Part shown: positions 23,270-31,522 of the stretch, in pieces | Numbering within the stretch: the stretch's first letter is position 1 | How the letters are laid out: every line of letters starts with the position of its first letter | DNA from: Neobacillus kokaensis | Lineage (GTDB): Bacteria; Bacillota; Bacilli; Bacillales; Cytobacillaceae | Direction of reading: 5' to 3' | DNA length: 33,926 nt | Assembly: GCF_014656545.1 (NCBI RefSeq) | Contig: NZ_BNDS01000041.1 | Coordinates: 1 to 33,926, forward strand | Notes under the pieces: model-generated | Told to the model about the DNA's origin: nothing | The model's input: the letters and a program-made list of their open reading frames with translations, nothing else | Databases searched by the model: none | Program-made: the position numbers and the translations under genes

Positions 23270-24772
23270 CTATATAGGGCGTTTATTTTTTCTCGGTATA
23301 AATAAGATGAACAACATGCTAATAATAGCAAACACAAAAACAACATAGTAAACAGAATGCAAAGAATTTGTCAATCCATCCTGTAATATCGTTCTAACAG
23401 AGCTTGGCAAATGGGCACGTTCGTCTGCCTTTAACAGCTTATTAGCATCATCAACTGTAAGAGTTGAATCTTTCTGTTGGAAAAAATTTACCATTCGATT
23501 ATTAAGGATTCCACCTAAGAGAGCAGCGCCAATTGTATTTCCAAGATTTCGCATAAACATGTTCGCTGCCGTGGCTATTCCGCGTTGTTCCCAGCTTACA
23601 GTACTCTGGATGGATACAATAAATGCCGTTGAGGTTAATCCCATTCCGATTCCTACTAAAAAGGAACCAACAGCAGCCCAAACAGGACCTGAAGAAGCTG
23701 TCATCATTACAAAAAAGATACTTCCAACTATTAGAAATACGCCCCCGATCACGGAGGTTTTTCTATAACCAAGAGTCAAGAGCATCTTTCCTGAAAGAGT
23801 TGAGGCAATCGGCCAGCCGATCGACATCGCCGTTAAGGTAAATCCAGCCACAATGGGCGTCTGCTCCATTACACCTTGCACAAATGTCGGTAAGAAGCTA
23901 GAAATACCAATTAACATGATTCCTGTTGTCAATGAAACGATATTGGCAATAAAAATGGGCCTTTCTTTCCAAATTGAAAATGGCATCATCGGTTCTTTAA
24001 CCCGTCCTTCCTGAAAGACAAAAGCAATCATTGTAACTATAGCTAAAGCCGATAAACTCACAGCCTGCCAGGACCCCCATGTCCATCTGCTCCCGCCCTC
24101 AACCAGCAGAAGCATAATCGATGATATGGTGATGGTTAATAAAACGGCGCCGGAGTAATCAATCTCATGTTTTTTGTGCTTGACATTTTCATGTAAAAAC
24201 AACCATAAACCAACTAAAGAAAGAATTCCCAGGGGAACATTAATCCAGAATACATATTTCCAGTTAACATACTGTACCAGCAGGCCGCCAATAGCAGGAC
24301 CGGTAATGGCCGAAATCCCCCAAACACTTGAAAGATAGCCTTGAATTTTTGCCCTTTCCTCTGGAGTGTAGATATCACCGACAATAGTGGTGGCGATAGG
24401 GGCTACAGCCCCCGCACCAAATCCTTGAATTAGACGGAAAATAATTAACATTTGCATCGATGTGGCAAAACCGCAAAGAATTGAGCCAATTAAAAATATG
24501 ATAATACCAAAAGTGAGAATCGGTTTGCGCCCAAACAAATCAGAAAGCTTACCATAAATTAATACAGTAACTGAATTCATTAATAAATAGGCAGAAAACA
24601 CCCAGCTATATAAAGTGAAGCCACCTAAATCTGCAACAATGGCCGGCATCGCCGTTGAGACAATTGTCGCTTCAATTGCCCCCATAAACATTGCCAGCAT
24701 AACCGAAGCCAATACGAGCGGCTTTTTTGTTTGCTTCCTAGATTGTGCTGACTGCTTAACTTCCTCCCCCAT
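23270..24772 (-). CDS. MFS multidrug efflux transporter (DHA2, EmrB/QacA type)
   Basis: A 500-residue integral membrane protein with about 14 membrane segments, the DHA2 architecture. Motif A is GKLSDLFGRKP and a motif C-type segment is GPAIGGLLV. An N-terminal basic leader of about 17 residues (VKQSAQSRKQTKK) precedes the first helix, and there is a long helical linker near residue 425-455. It probably exports drugs or cationic compounds by proton exchange; the substrate is not deducible. It lies between darB and ccpC, where B. subtilis has no such gene as I recall, so it may be an insertion in this lineage. AGAGGTG precedes the ATG. Confidence 0.9.
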   Translation of the reverse strand: MGEEVKQSAQSRKQTKKPLVLASVMLAMFMGAIEATIVSTAMPAIVADLGGFTLYSWVFSAYLLMNSVTVLIYGKLSDLFGRKPILTFGIIIFLIGSILCGFATSMQMLIIFRLIQGFGAGAVAPIATTIVGDIYTPEERAKIQGYLSSVWGISAITGPAIGGLLVQYVNWKYVFWINVPLGILSLVGLWLFLHENVKHKKHEIDYSGAVLLTITISSIMLLLVEGGSRWTWGSWQAVSLSALAIVTMIAFVFQEGRVKEPMMPFSIWKERPIFIANIVSLTTGIMLIGISSFLPTFVQGVMEQTPIVAGFTLTAMSIGWPIASTLSGKMLLTLGYRKTSVIGGVFLIVGSIFFVMMTASSGPVWAAVGSFLVGIGMGLTSTAFIVSIQSTVSWEQRGIATAANMFMRNLGNTIGAALLGGILNNRMVNFFQQKDSTLTVDDANKLLKADERAHLPSSVRTILQDGLTNSLHSVYYVVFVFAIISMLFILFIPRKNKRPI

Positions 24773-24803
24773 ATAAACACCTCTAACTTCAGAAAAAATT
24801 ACA

Positions 24804-24821
24804 GCTCCCTATTAAGGGAGC
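24804..24821 (-). terminator. terminator of darB
   Basis: GCTCCCT and AGGGAGC arms with a four-base loop. On the minus strand GTAATTTTTTC follows, separating darB from the transporter. Confidence 0.7.
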
Positions 24822-24837
24822 CTGAACAAATTTCGTT

Positions 24838-25278
24838 TCATTTGGATTTCTTCACGATTCTATTTAATTGGTTTAATACCGTACTCCTTGGTAAAATTCC
24901 GGCAAAAAAACCATCATCTGTCTCCACACAGAGAAACGGATGATTTACTAGCAAATCAAGGCAAATTTGAAATGATGCAGAAATTTTTATCCGAGGAATA
25001 GACACTTTCATTACCTCTTCCACCCTTTTTTTCTCCAGCTGCTCAAATTCAATCCTTTCAAGCCCAAGTATGGAATCCATAATGATGGGTGTACTGATAA
25101 GCCCATGAAGTTTGTAATGCGGATCTAATACCGGAATTGCGGTATAACCGCTTTTCGTTAACACTAAGAGAGCATGTTCAAGGCTGTTGCCAACTTGTAC
25201 ATGCGCAACCCGCTCTGAGGGGATCAATAAATCTTTAATTGTTAATTCTAAAAACTCTCCGCTGGGAAGACTGATCAT
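24838..25278 (-). CDS. darB: cyclic-di-AMP binding CBS protein DarB
   Basis: A 146-residue protein made of two CBS domains (about 15-75 and 85-142). It matches B. subtilis DarB (YkuL) closely, for example VAHVQVGNSLEHALLVLTKS and GYTAIPVLDP. DarB binds c-di-AMP and, when free of it, activates Rel and interacts with pyruvate carboxylase in B. subtilis. It has no membrane or catalytic domain. GAGGAG precedes the ATG at 25278. Confidence 0.92.
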   Translation of the reverse strand: MISLPSGEFLELTIKDLLIPSERVAHVQVGNSLEHALLVLTKSGYTAIPVLDPHYKLHGLISTPIIMDSILGLERIEFEQLEKKRVEEVMKVSIPRIKISASFQICLDLLVNHPFLCVETDDGFFAGILPRSTVLNQLNRIVKKSK

Positions 25279-25369
25279 AGCCGATAACTCCTCAACATTT
25301 GTATTTCTTCAATCCTATTTTATCATAGTTAGCGGATGACTGTGAAAAGATTAAACCCTTAAAACTCGA

Positions 25370-25395
25370 AAAAAAAGGAACCAAATGGCTCCTAT
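25370..25395 (-). terminator. terminator of ykuJ
   Basis: AGGAGCC and GGTTCCT arms on the minus strand with an ATTT loop, followed by eight Ts. The stem includes the ykuJ stop codon. Confidence 0.8.
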
Positions 25396-25628
25396 TGAAT
25401 TAAATCAAAGATTTCAATTGTAATCATATCGATATTATCAAATTGATAACGCTTCGGCTTTTCCTTTTCATTATATACTTCTAATTCAAATGTTTCCGTT
25501 TTAGGGTGATAGGTCACCTGACATTTTCTCTCCCCATTCACCTCAAAATACCGTTGAGCAGGTTCACCATTAATTGATTGTTCTTGTAGGTTTTTTAACC
25601 TTGTTAATATACCTTGAAGCTGTGACAT
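25392..25628 (-). CDS. ykuJ: YkuJ family protein
   Basis: A 78-residue protein matching B. subtilis YkuJ (about the same length): MSQLQGILTRLKNLQEQ, RYFEVNGERKCQV and FDNIDMITIEIFDLIQ. The function is unknown; the fold is a small alpha/beta domain with a known structure in the family. The start at ATG 25628 follows AAAGGAG; the open frame is longer upstream without such a site. Between it and darB B. subtilis has ykuK and abbA, absent here. Confidence 0.9.
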   Translation of the reverse strand: MSQLQGILTRLKNLQEQSINGEPAQRYFEVNGERKCQVTYHPKTETFELEVYNEKEKPKRYQFDNIDMITIEIFDLIQ

Positions 25629-25825
25629 AGCTTTTCGTCTCCTTTCGAACACAAACAAACTTTCTATCGTTATGTTTTGCAATAGACATGTTTCTATCCT
25701 AATGAATTATTTTACAAGTATTTTTGTGCCTTTTTACTTGCCAATATTAAAAGCATAAAATAATGCTTCTAATTTGTCCAAACAAAAATTCAAGAAAACA
25801 GGAATTTTTTTTATTTCGAAAATAA

Positions 25826-25856
25826 AAAAGGTCTCTTTAGAATTCTGAGACCTTTT
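25826..25856 (-). terminator. terminator of the 25855-26091 gene
   Basis: AAAAGGTCTC and GAGACCTTTT arms enclose an 11-base loop. On the minus strand TTATTTTCG follows. The stop codon of the small membrane protein touches it. Confidence 0.85.
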
Positions 25857-26091
25857 AATAAAAAGTGATGGCAATGAAAAAAATGATAAATAATAGTAAC
25901 GCAAAGAATATTCCATAAGCAAGAAAGACTGGATTTTTGGCATAGACATTTTTTTGAACGTGATCAGCAATCTGGGAATCAAATTCACCATCTATTGCTT
26001 TTTGCCGCCTTCCAACAACCAATGTATAAAAGAGCGAAAACGCAAGAATTGCCACAATCAGAATTGCAATGGTCATTTCAAAAAGATTCAT
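25855..26091 (-). CDS. small two-helix membrane protein, unrecognised
   Basis: 78 residues with an N-terminal membrane helix (residues 4-26, TIAILIVAILAFSLFYTLVV), a short polar region (GRRQKAIDGEFDSQIADHVQ) and a second membrane helix (about 55-77). I do not recognise the family. AAGGAG lies ten bases before the ATG at 26091, and it has its own strong terminator, so it is likely real. It lies between ykuJ and ykuI. The long polar loop would face one side of the membrane. Confidence 0.75.
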   Translation of the reverse strand: MNLFEMTIAILIVAILAFSLFYTLVVGRRQKAIDGEFDSQIADHVQKNVYAKNPVFLAYGIFFALLLFIIFFIAITFY

Positions 26092-26162
26092 GAGCTTTTT
26101 TCTCCTTCATAATGTTTATGCTTAAAATTCCACTCGATGAATCATTCTATACAGGTGTATTC

Positions 26163-27371
26163 TTACAGTAATTGATCATGTTCAAATAAATAATGATATG
26201 AAATGTCTATAAATAAATATTCGTTACCATTCATTGGAAACGAAAAGGTGCGAATTGTTTCGCCTGTTTCAATATCACTATATAAATCGGACAATATTCC
26301 TTTCCGTTCATTTCGCATTTTTATTATATTTTCCAAAAAATAAGGTCTCCAGCTCCAGTTTTTATCCTTATATTCCTTTTGTAAAAACCAGCCTTCCTTA
26401 CCTTTAAAAAAGTTTGCTGACTTTTGAAAACCGTCTTCATCACATATATACATTCGAAAAGTAACTTGATCCATTTCCTTTACGATGGCTTGAAAAAGCC
26501 CTTCATAGCCTAATTTTTTATACTTTAAAACCAAATCATGTATTTTCGCTTGAAAAAACTCAGCAGTCAAATACACAGCCTCTAATTTTTTCTTTTCATA
26601 AGAGATAAAGTCATGAAACTTTTCCTTTAATCGATGAATTAAAAAATCCCGAGGTATAAAATCGGCTCCAGGGGGATGTAAATAAAAGCCTTGATAATAC
26701 CGGCCGCCATTTTTCCAGGCGAACTGCAGCTGATAGCTCATTTCAATATTTTCAAACAGGAGGGTTGACCCGATTTTCCTTGCTAAAAGTGAAATAGTAA
26801 ACAATACATCATTAAAATTCATTCCAGTTGCCGTCGATTTCAGAGCCTCTAAATTTATTTTTAGGATATCCGGTTCAAGCTGGGCAATTCTTTCGAAATG
26901 ACTTGCTTTTTCTATACTAGACAGCGATATCTTAATTCCATACGTTCTATAATATTGTAAAAGGTGGTCAAATTGGTCTAAATCCCCTTCATAGTTTCGA
27001 TCAGAAATTTCCAATACAACACGGTTTAAGCTTAAACCTTTTTTTTCAAATTCTAGTAGTTCTTGTAAGAACGGCTCGCCATTTCCATACATTAGCAGAT
27101 CCGCATTACGATTTAAATAAATACTTACATCCTCGTCGAGCTTCAGTGCTTTTTCAAGGGCCTTTTTCACTAAGATCAAATCCACTTCAAATTTATATTC
27201 ATCAGGAATTTGATCGTCTTGAAAAAATGGCCCTAAGCTTATGATTGTACCTTCTGATTGATATCTTCCTAATACTTCATAGGCAATGACTAATTGTTCA
27301 TCGGCACTAAATATCGGCTGGAAATAAGGAAAAACATTTTCTAAATCAGAGAGAATTTCCAAAGCATCCAT
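26163..27371 (-). CDS. ykuI: EAL-domain protein YkuI with degenerate active site
   Basis: 402 residues: an EAL domain (about 1-245) and a C-terminal PAS-like domain, as in B. subtilis YkuI, which binds c-di-GMP but has no shown phosphodiesterase activity. The EAL signature reads YEVLGR with E32. N88 in LNRN, E121 in LEISD and K171 in LKIN are kept. The normally acidic DDxG loop reads SLSSIEK, with serines at 151-152, so two metal-loop aspartates are missing. A receptor rather than enzyme role is likely. ATG 27371 (MDALEILSDL) follows GGAGG; the longer frame upstream lacks support. Confidence 0.92.
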   Translation of the reverse strand: MDALEILSDLENVFPYFQPIFSADEQLVIAYEVLGRYQSEGTIISLGPFFQDDQIPDEYKFEVDLILVKKALEKALKLDEDVSIYLNRNADLLMYGNGEPFLQELLEFEKKGLSLNRVVLEISDRNYEGDLDQFDHLLQYYRTYGIKISLSSIEKASHFERIAQLEPDILKINLEALKSTATGMNFNDVLFTISLLARKIGSTLLFENIEMSYQLQFAWKNGGRYYQGFYLHPPGADFIPRDFLIHRLKEKFHDFISYEKKKLEAVYLTAEFFQAKIHDLVLKYKKLGYEGLFQAIVKEMDQVTFRMYICDEDGFQKSANFFKGKEGWFLQKEYKDKNWSWRPYFLENIIKMRNERKGILSDLYSDIETGETIRTFSFPMNGNEYLFIDISYHYLFEHDQLL

Positions 27372-27516
27372 CCAAGTACCTCCAAAAAAATTGATATTCA
27401 TCATTATACCATACGCAATTCAAATGACCTTCGTTCTTTGCCAAAAGGATACCATTATAGCGCCGAAGAAACAATCAAACAATAAGGTCAGTTCTCTTTT
27501 AAAGGAGGATCAGTGA

Positions 27517-28356
27517 ATGAAAAGACTCAGCATATTAGCCTTAATTCTGCCGATGTTAGGCTGCAGTCAGATAAATGACGATAAAAAGACCTCCACAATG
27601 CAAATAAGGAATTCGACTCAATCAAATTTTGAATTAACAAAGGAAACTGAAGTAAACAGCAAACAAAAAAAGACCTCAAATACAGAACTTAACGCACAAA
27701 TAATAAAAACGGCCAATAAATACAAAAGCAGCAAAACGGAAAACGGACAAAAAAGGAAAGATTCAGCTTTGCTTGATGTCGTTTTAATTAAACAAAACCC
27801 TGAGTTAAAATATGGCTGTGAAGTAACCAGTTTGACAATGATGCTAAAGTATGCAGGGGTAAAGACGAATAAGATAGAGCTTTATCAAATGATAAAAAAG
27901 GATCCTGATCCGCTTATTAAATCAGCAAAAGGCGATATATTGCGTTGGGGAAATCCCGCAGATGGCTTTGTTGGTGATATGACAGGAAAACGGCCAGGAT
28001 ATGCTGTTTATGACAAACCGATGATTGATTTAATTAACAAGAAGCTCCCTGGCAGAGCGGTTAATTTAACTAACCAGCCGTTTGATCGTGTGTTAGCTCA
28101 TGTTTCGGCGGGCTATCCAGTTGTTATCTGGACTACTGGGGATTATCGTCTTCCAGACCGCCCAGAAGGCTGGTATCACGGGAAGCATTACATTAAAACA
28201 CCGCTTGATTTACACGTTGTATTACTCGTAGGCTATGATGCCAATTATGTATATTTAAATGATCCGTTATCAGGACGCAAGCAAGTAAGAGTTGGAAAAA
28301 AGCGTTTTATTTCTTCTTGGGAAGCACTAAAAAGACGTGCGGTAAGTTACAAATAA
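27517..28356 (+). CDS. C39-like peptidase-domain lipoprotein
   Basis: A 279-residue lipoprotein. The signal peptide ends in lipobox MLGC with Cys16; a Lys/Thr/Asn-rich linker runs to about residue 80. A C39_2 (YvpB-like) papain-fold domain follows, with likely catalytic Cys101 in YGCEVTSLTMML, His233 in LDLHVVLLVGYD and an Asn/Asp pair at 248-249 in YLNDPLSG. Such proteins are anchored outside the cell; whether this one cleaves peptide, peptidoglycan or another bond is not deducible. AAAGGAGG precedes the ATG. Transcription is divergent from ykuI. Confidence 0.85.
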   Translation: MKRLSILALILPMLGCSQINDDKKTSTMQIRNSTQSNFELTKETEVNSKQKKTSNTELNAQIIKTANKYKSSKTENGQKRKDSALLDVVLIKQNPELKYGCEVTSLTMMLKYAGVKTNKIELYQMIKKDPDPLIKSAKGDILRWGNPADGFVGDMTGKRPGYAVYDKPMIDLINKKLPGRAVNLTNQPFDRVLAHVSAGYPVVIWTTGDYRLPDRPEGWYHGKHYIKTPLDLHVVLLVGYDANYVYLNDPLSGRKQVRVGKKRFISSWEALKRRAVSYK

Positions 28357-28365
28357 ATCTCAATT

Positions 28366-28401
28366 AAAAAAAGCAGCTTGGAAATTTAAGCTGCTTTTTT
28401 G
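28366..28401 (+). terminator. terminator of the C39-like gene
   Basis: AAAGCAGCTT and AAGCTGCTTT arms with an eight-base loop and a run of Ts. Confidence 0.85.
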
Positions 28402-28516
28402 CGATTTAAAGCATATAAATCTATAAGGAACTTTTCACTTGCAATATTTTGCATTTTTAAAGACAATACATATGGACTGTAAATTGAAAGTTAATAAAGT
28501 ATAGGTTGGTAGAAAT

Positions 28517-29383
28517 ATGCCCAAAAAAACGACGAGGAGAACCTTTTTGAAACGCACAATTGGTTCATTGTTTACCTTGCTTGGCTTAAGTTCAGGTGGA
28601 TATTATTACGCAAATAAAATTGAGCCCTCTATGCTGAGCATTGAGCAAATGGATATTATACACCCACTAATCCCCAAAAGCTTTGATGGTATAAGAATTG
28701 TTCAATTCAGTGATACTCACCTTGGATTTCAATATAACATTAAACAAATTAAAAAACTTGCCCATCGAATTAACCAGCTAAAACCTGATATAATCCTTTT
28801 TACAGGAGATTTATTGGACGAACCTAATAAGTATACAGAAATAAATCGGCTATTACCGATTTTAGACAGCCTTCACGCTCCTCTAGGGAAATTCTGCATT
28901 TTTGGCAATCATGACCACGGTGGTTATGGTTCGGACCTTTACCGAAATATTATGGAAGCTGCAAATTTTACTGTGCTGTTAAATCAATCGTCAACCATTA
29001 AGCTCCAAGATGGAAGCAGAATTTATTTACTAGGAATTGACGATGCCATGCTAGGGACTCCTGACATATCGATAGCGATGAAAAATGTGCCGAAACACCA
29101 TTTTACTATTCTGTTATCACATGCACCTGACCTTGCTGAAGATGCATTACGCTACCCCATTCATTTGCAGTTAAGCGGTCACAGCCATGGCGGCCAGGTG
29201 AAGATCCCTTTCATCGGAGCACTAATCAAGCCTCCTTTTGCCCAAAAATATTTAGAAGGTCTTTATTCCCTTGGGGATAATAACCAATTAACCCTTTATG
29301 TAAATAGAGGGATCGGTACAACAAGACTCCCATTTCGCTTCTTATCAAAACCAGAACTTACGGTATTTACATTTCGGACTTAG
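28517..29383 (+). CDS. ykuE: Tat-exported metallophosphoesterase YkuE
   Basis: A 288-residue calcineurin-type phosphoesterase with the full metal motif set: FSDTHLG, FTGDLLD, GNHDHGG, LSHAPD and LSGHSHGGQ. The N-terminus shows a twin-arginine signal (TTRRTFLKR, then a hydrophobic stretch), agreeing with B. subtilis YkuE, a TatAyCy substrate found in the cell wall. It matches YkuE along its length. The natural substrate is not known from sequence. Confidence 0.93.
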   Translation: MPKKTTRRTFLKRTIGSLFTLLGLSSGGYYYANKIEPSMLSIEQMDIIHPLIPKSFDGIRIVQFSDTHLGFQYNIKQIKKLAHRINQLKPDIILFTGDLLDEPNKYTEINRLLPILDSLHAPLGKFCIFGNHDHGGYGSDLYRNIMEAANFTVLLNQSSTIKLQDGSRIYLLGIDDAMLGTPDISIAMKNVPKHHFTILLSHAPDLAEDALRYPIHLQLSGHSHGGQVKIPFIGALIKPPFAQKYLEGLYSLGDNNQLTLYVNRGIGTTRLPFRFLSKPELTVFTFRT

Positions 29384-29415
29384 AAGGCATAAAAAATTAT
29401 GCTTTCTTTTTTATT
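29384..29415 (+). terminator. terminator of ykuE
   Basis: AAGGCATAA and TTATGCTTT arms with a short A-rich loop, followed by CTTTTTTATTTTTTT. The ykyB promoter must lie in the 90 bp after it; a TATAAT at about 29465-29470 is a candidate -10. Confidence 0.8.
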
Positions 29416-29504
29416 TTTTTAAAATTATTTTGCTAACACTTTTCTATTTTAACAAAAAAAAGGTATAATATAGTTGGTTGAAATAATAGAAAGGAGTAAA
29501 TATT

Positions 29505-29981
29505 TTGAATCCCGATCAGAATCGTCCTCAAACAAATGAAAATCAAACCATCGAAAACCTCTCACAAGCTGTCTTTATCGTTAATCGTCATGCTAAAACA
29601 GCGATTAATCCCAAATTTTTATACAAATTAAAACAGGAATCATTAAAGAGATTGATCGAAGAAGGAAAAGCAAAAAAGATTGGTCTACACTTTTCTGAAA
29701 ATCCGCGGAACAGCCAGCAGCAGTCGGATTGCTTAGTTGAATGCGGAAGATATTTATTTCATATTCCTCCTACAAAGACAGACTTTATTAATCTTCCGCA
29801 TTTAGGAAAGCTTGATAGCCAGGTAAGAAATCCCAAGGCAGTCATGTCTCTTAATACTGCTAAAGCAATTTTACAATCGTATACAGGAGTCATGGAACAT
29901 ACTGATGCACCCAGATCTCCGAAAAATCATCAGCGTAACTATCAAAAACCGGTGTTTAAAAAATTGGGTGAAAGATATTAA
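29505..29981 (+). CDS. ykyB: YkyB family protein
   Basis: A 158-residue protein matching B. subtilis YkyB in most of its length: IENLSQAVFIVNRHAKTA, KKIGLHFSENPRNSQQQSD, FHIPPTKTDF and YQKPVFKKLGERY. The function is unknown; members are basic and soluble. It starts with TTG at 29505 about nine bases after AAAGGAG. It lies directly before patA; cheV, which lies between these genes in B. subtilis, is missing. Confidence 0.92.
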   Translation: MNPDQNRPQTNENQTIENLSQAVFIVNRHAKTAINPKFLYKLKQESLKRLIEEGKAKKIGLHFSENPRNSQQQSDCLVECGRYLFHIPPTKTDFINLPHLGKLDSQVRNPKAVMSLNTAKAILQSYTGVMEHTDAPRSPKNHQRNYQKPVFKKLGERY

Positions 29982-29998
29982 ATTTAATCCTATGACTT

Positions 29999-30024
29999 AA
30001 AGCCAGGAAGATGCTCCTGGCTTT
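29999..30024. terminator. hairpin between ykyB and patA
   Basis: AAAGCCAGGA and TCCTGGCTTT form a perfect 10-bp stem with a six-base loop, ending six bases before the patA ribosome binding site. The tail on the plus strand (TTTAAAAATGG) is weakly T-rich, so it may be partial or regulated. Confidence 0.65.
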
Positions 30025-30045
30025 AAAAATGGAAGGATGGACAAA

Positions 30046-31200
30046 TTGGAACATTTAATTAACCAGCATGTAAAAGACATTGAAATTTCGGGAATTAGAA
30101 AATTTTCAAACATGGTCTCCCAAATGGATGATCTCATTTCTTTGACCATTGGGCAGCCCGATTTTCCAACTCCGGAGCATATAAAAAATGCCGGTATCAA
30201 GGCAATAGAAGATGATTTTACTACTTATACCCATAATGCGGGTACAATTGAATTAAGGAAAGCTGCATGTCATTTTGCAGCCGAAAAATATGGAGTGCAC
30301 TATAAACCCGAATCAGAAGTGATTGTTACAACTGGAGCAAGCGAAGCAATTGATATTGCCTTTAGAACCATTTTAACAAAAGGGTCAGAAGTCATTTTAC
30401 CCGGACCAATATACCCTGGCTATGAACCAATCATTCGCATGATGGGTGCAATTCCGGTGCATGTCGATACACGACAAAATCAATTTCGCTTTACTTTAAA
30501 GATGATTAAACCGTATATTACCGATAAAACGCGGTGTATTGTCCTCCCTTATCCATCAAATCCAACCGGAGTAAGCTTAACAGAGGATGAATTAAAAGAA
30601 ATTGCTGCCTATTTGAAAGAGATGGACATCTTTATTTTGGCAGATGAAATTTATAGTGAACTTACCTTTGGCCGCCAACACCAATCAATTGGATGCTTTC
30701 TTAAGGAAAAATCAATAATTATTAACGGATTGTCTAAATCCCATTCAATGACCGGCTGGAGGATTGGCTTTTTATTTGCCCCAGAGGGCATCGCCAAGCA
30801 CATTCTTAAGGTTCACCAATATAACGTGTCATGTGCCAATTCGATTGCTCAAAAAGCGGCTTATGAAGCCCTGACAGCTGGGTTCAATGATGCAATAACC
30901 ATGAGAAAAGAGTATGAAGCAAGAAGAGATTACGTATTTGAAGCCTTAAATGACATGAACCTTGAAACCGTCAAACCAGAAGGTGCTTTCTACTTCTTTG
31001 TAAAAATTCCTGCCACAATACCTTTAAACAGCTTTGATTTTGCCCTTGACCTTGTAAAGGAGACAAAGGTTGCCGTGGTTCCCGGCAGCGCCTTTTCAAA
31101 GTATGGTGAAGGCTACTTCCGTTTATCATTTGCCTGTTCACGCGAAACGTTAGAACTCGGTTTAGGACGAATTAAGCAGTACCTTCAAAAATGGAGATAA
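30046..31200 (+). CDS. patA: N-acetyl-LL-diaminopimelate aminotransferase PatA
   Basis: A PLP-dependent class I/II aminotransferase of 384 residues that supplies N-acetyl-LL-diaminopimelate, the substrate of the deacetylase dapL in this window. Signature motifs are the PLP-binding TGASEAID and LPYPSNPTGVSL, the catalytic lysine in NGLSKSHSMTGWRIGFLF (near residue 230) and the RLSFACS arginine. B. subtilis PatA begins MEHLLN; here the equivalent is TTG 30046 (LEHLINQ), nine bases after GGAAGG. The ATG at 30037 touches that site and is less likely. It lies 8.5 kb from dapH-dapL. Confidence 0.9.
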   Translation: MEHLINQHVKDIEISGIRKFSNMVSQMDDLISLTIGQPDFPTPEHIKNAGIKAIEDDFTTYTHNAGTIELRKAACHFAAEKYGVHYKPESEVIVTTGASEAIDIAFRTILTKGSEVILPGPIYPGYEPIIRMMGAIPVHVDTRQNQFRFTLKMIKPYITDKTRCIVLPYPSNPTGVSLTEDELKEIAAYLKEMDIFILADEIYSELTFGRQHQSIGCFLKEKSIIINGLSKSHSMTGWRIGFLFAPEGIAKHILKVHQYNVSCANSIAQKAAYEALTAGFNDAITMRKEYEARRDYVFEALNDMNLETVKPEGAFYFFVKIPATIPLNSFDFALDLVKETKVAVVPGSAFSKYGEGYFRLSFACSRETLELGLGRIKQYLQKWR

Positions 31201-31209
31201 ATATAATAG

Positions 31210-31240
31210 AAGACCCTCAGATTTTTTATCTGAGGGTCTT
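31210..31240. terminator. terminator of patA
   Basis: AAGACCCTCAGA and TCTGAGGGTCTT pair perfectly around a seven-base T-rich loop. The T-run after it is short on the plus strand and longer (TCTATTATATTT) on the minus strand, so it may end transcripts from both sides. Confidence 0.75.
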
Positions 31241-31255
31241 GCGGCATATTACGTA

Positions 31256-31435
31256 TTATTGCCCAGTATACTCTCCGTTATTTTTTGCTGCTTTTACTTT
31301 TTTCGCTTTATCCTTATGGATTTTGTTTGTATCAGCTGCTCCCATTTCATGGGCAAATTCTTCGTTTAGAACAGCTGAATCAAAGCCCTTTTTATTTTTT
31401 TGTTTCGCATCATTTTTCTTTGTTCTTTTGGCCAT
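31256..31435 (-). CDS. small Lys/Asn/Ala-rich basic protein
   Basis: 59 residues, very hydrophilic, rich in Lys, Ala and Asn, with no hydrophobic core. A middle segment (LNEEFAHEMGAADTNKIHKD) loosely resembles small spore or YfhD-like proteins, but I cannot assign it securely. ATG 31435 follows GGGAGG at good spacing; TTG 31438 is less likely. It is convergent with patA. It may be a minor spore protein; that is inference from composition only. Confidence 0.7.
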   Translation of the reverse strand: MAKRTKKNDAKQKNKKGFDSAVLNEEFAHEMGAADTNKIHKDKAKKVKAAKNNGEYTGQ

Positions 31436-31522
31436 CAAATATTCCTCCCTAACAACAAGCTATTACTAGTATCAGGTTTGCAGAAAGAAATTATGCCTTC
31501 CAATAACGGCCAAAAGAGCTAA

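Noticed and set aside
25734..25991. Minus-strand 85-codon frame overlapping the small membrane protein
   Set aside because: It crosses a strong terminator, and the alternative frame has the better ribosome binding site and a clean two-helix pattern.
31191..31469. Plus-strand 92-codon hydrophobic frame after patA
   Set aside because: It runs through the patA terminator and is antisense to the Lys-rich small gene, whose reverse complement gives artificial Phe/Ser-rich sequence.
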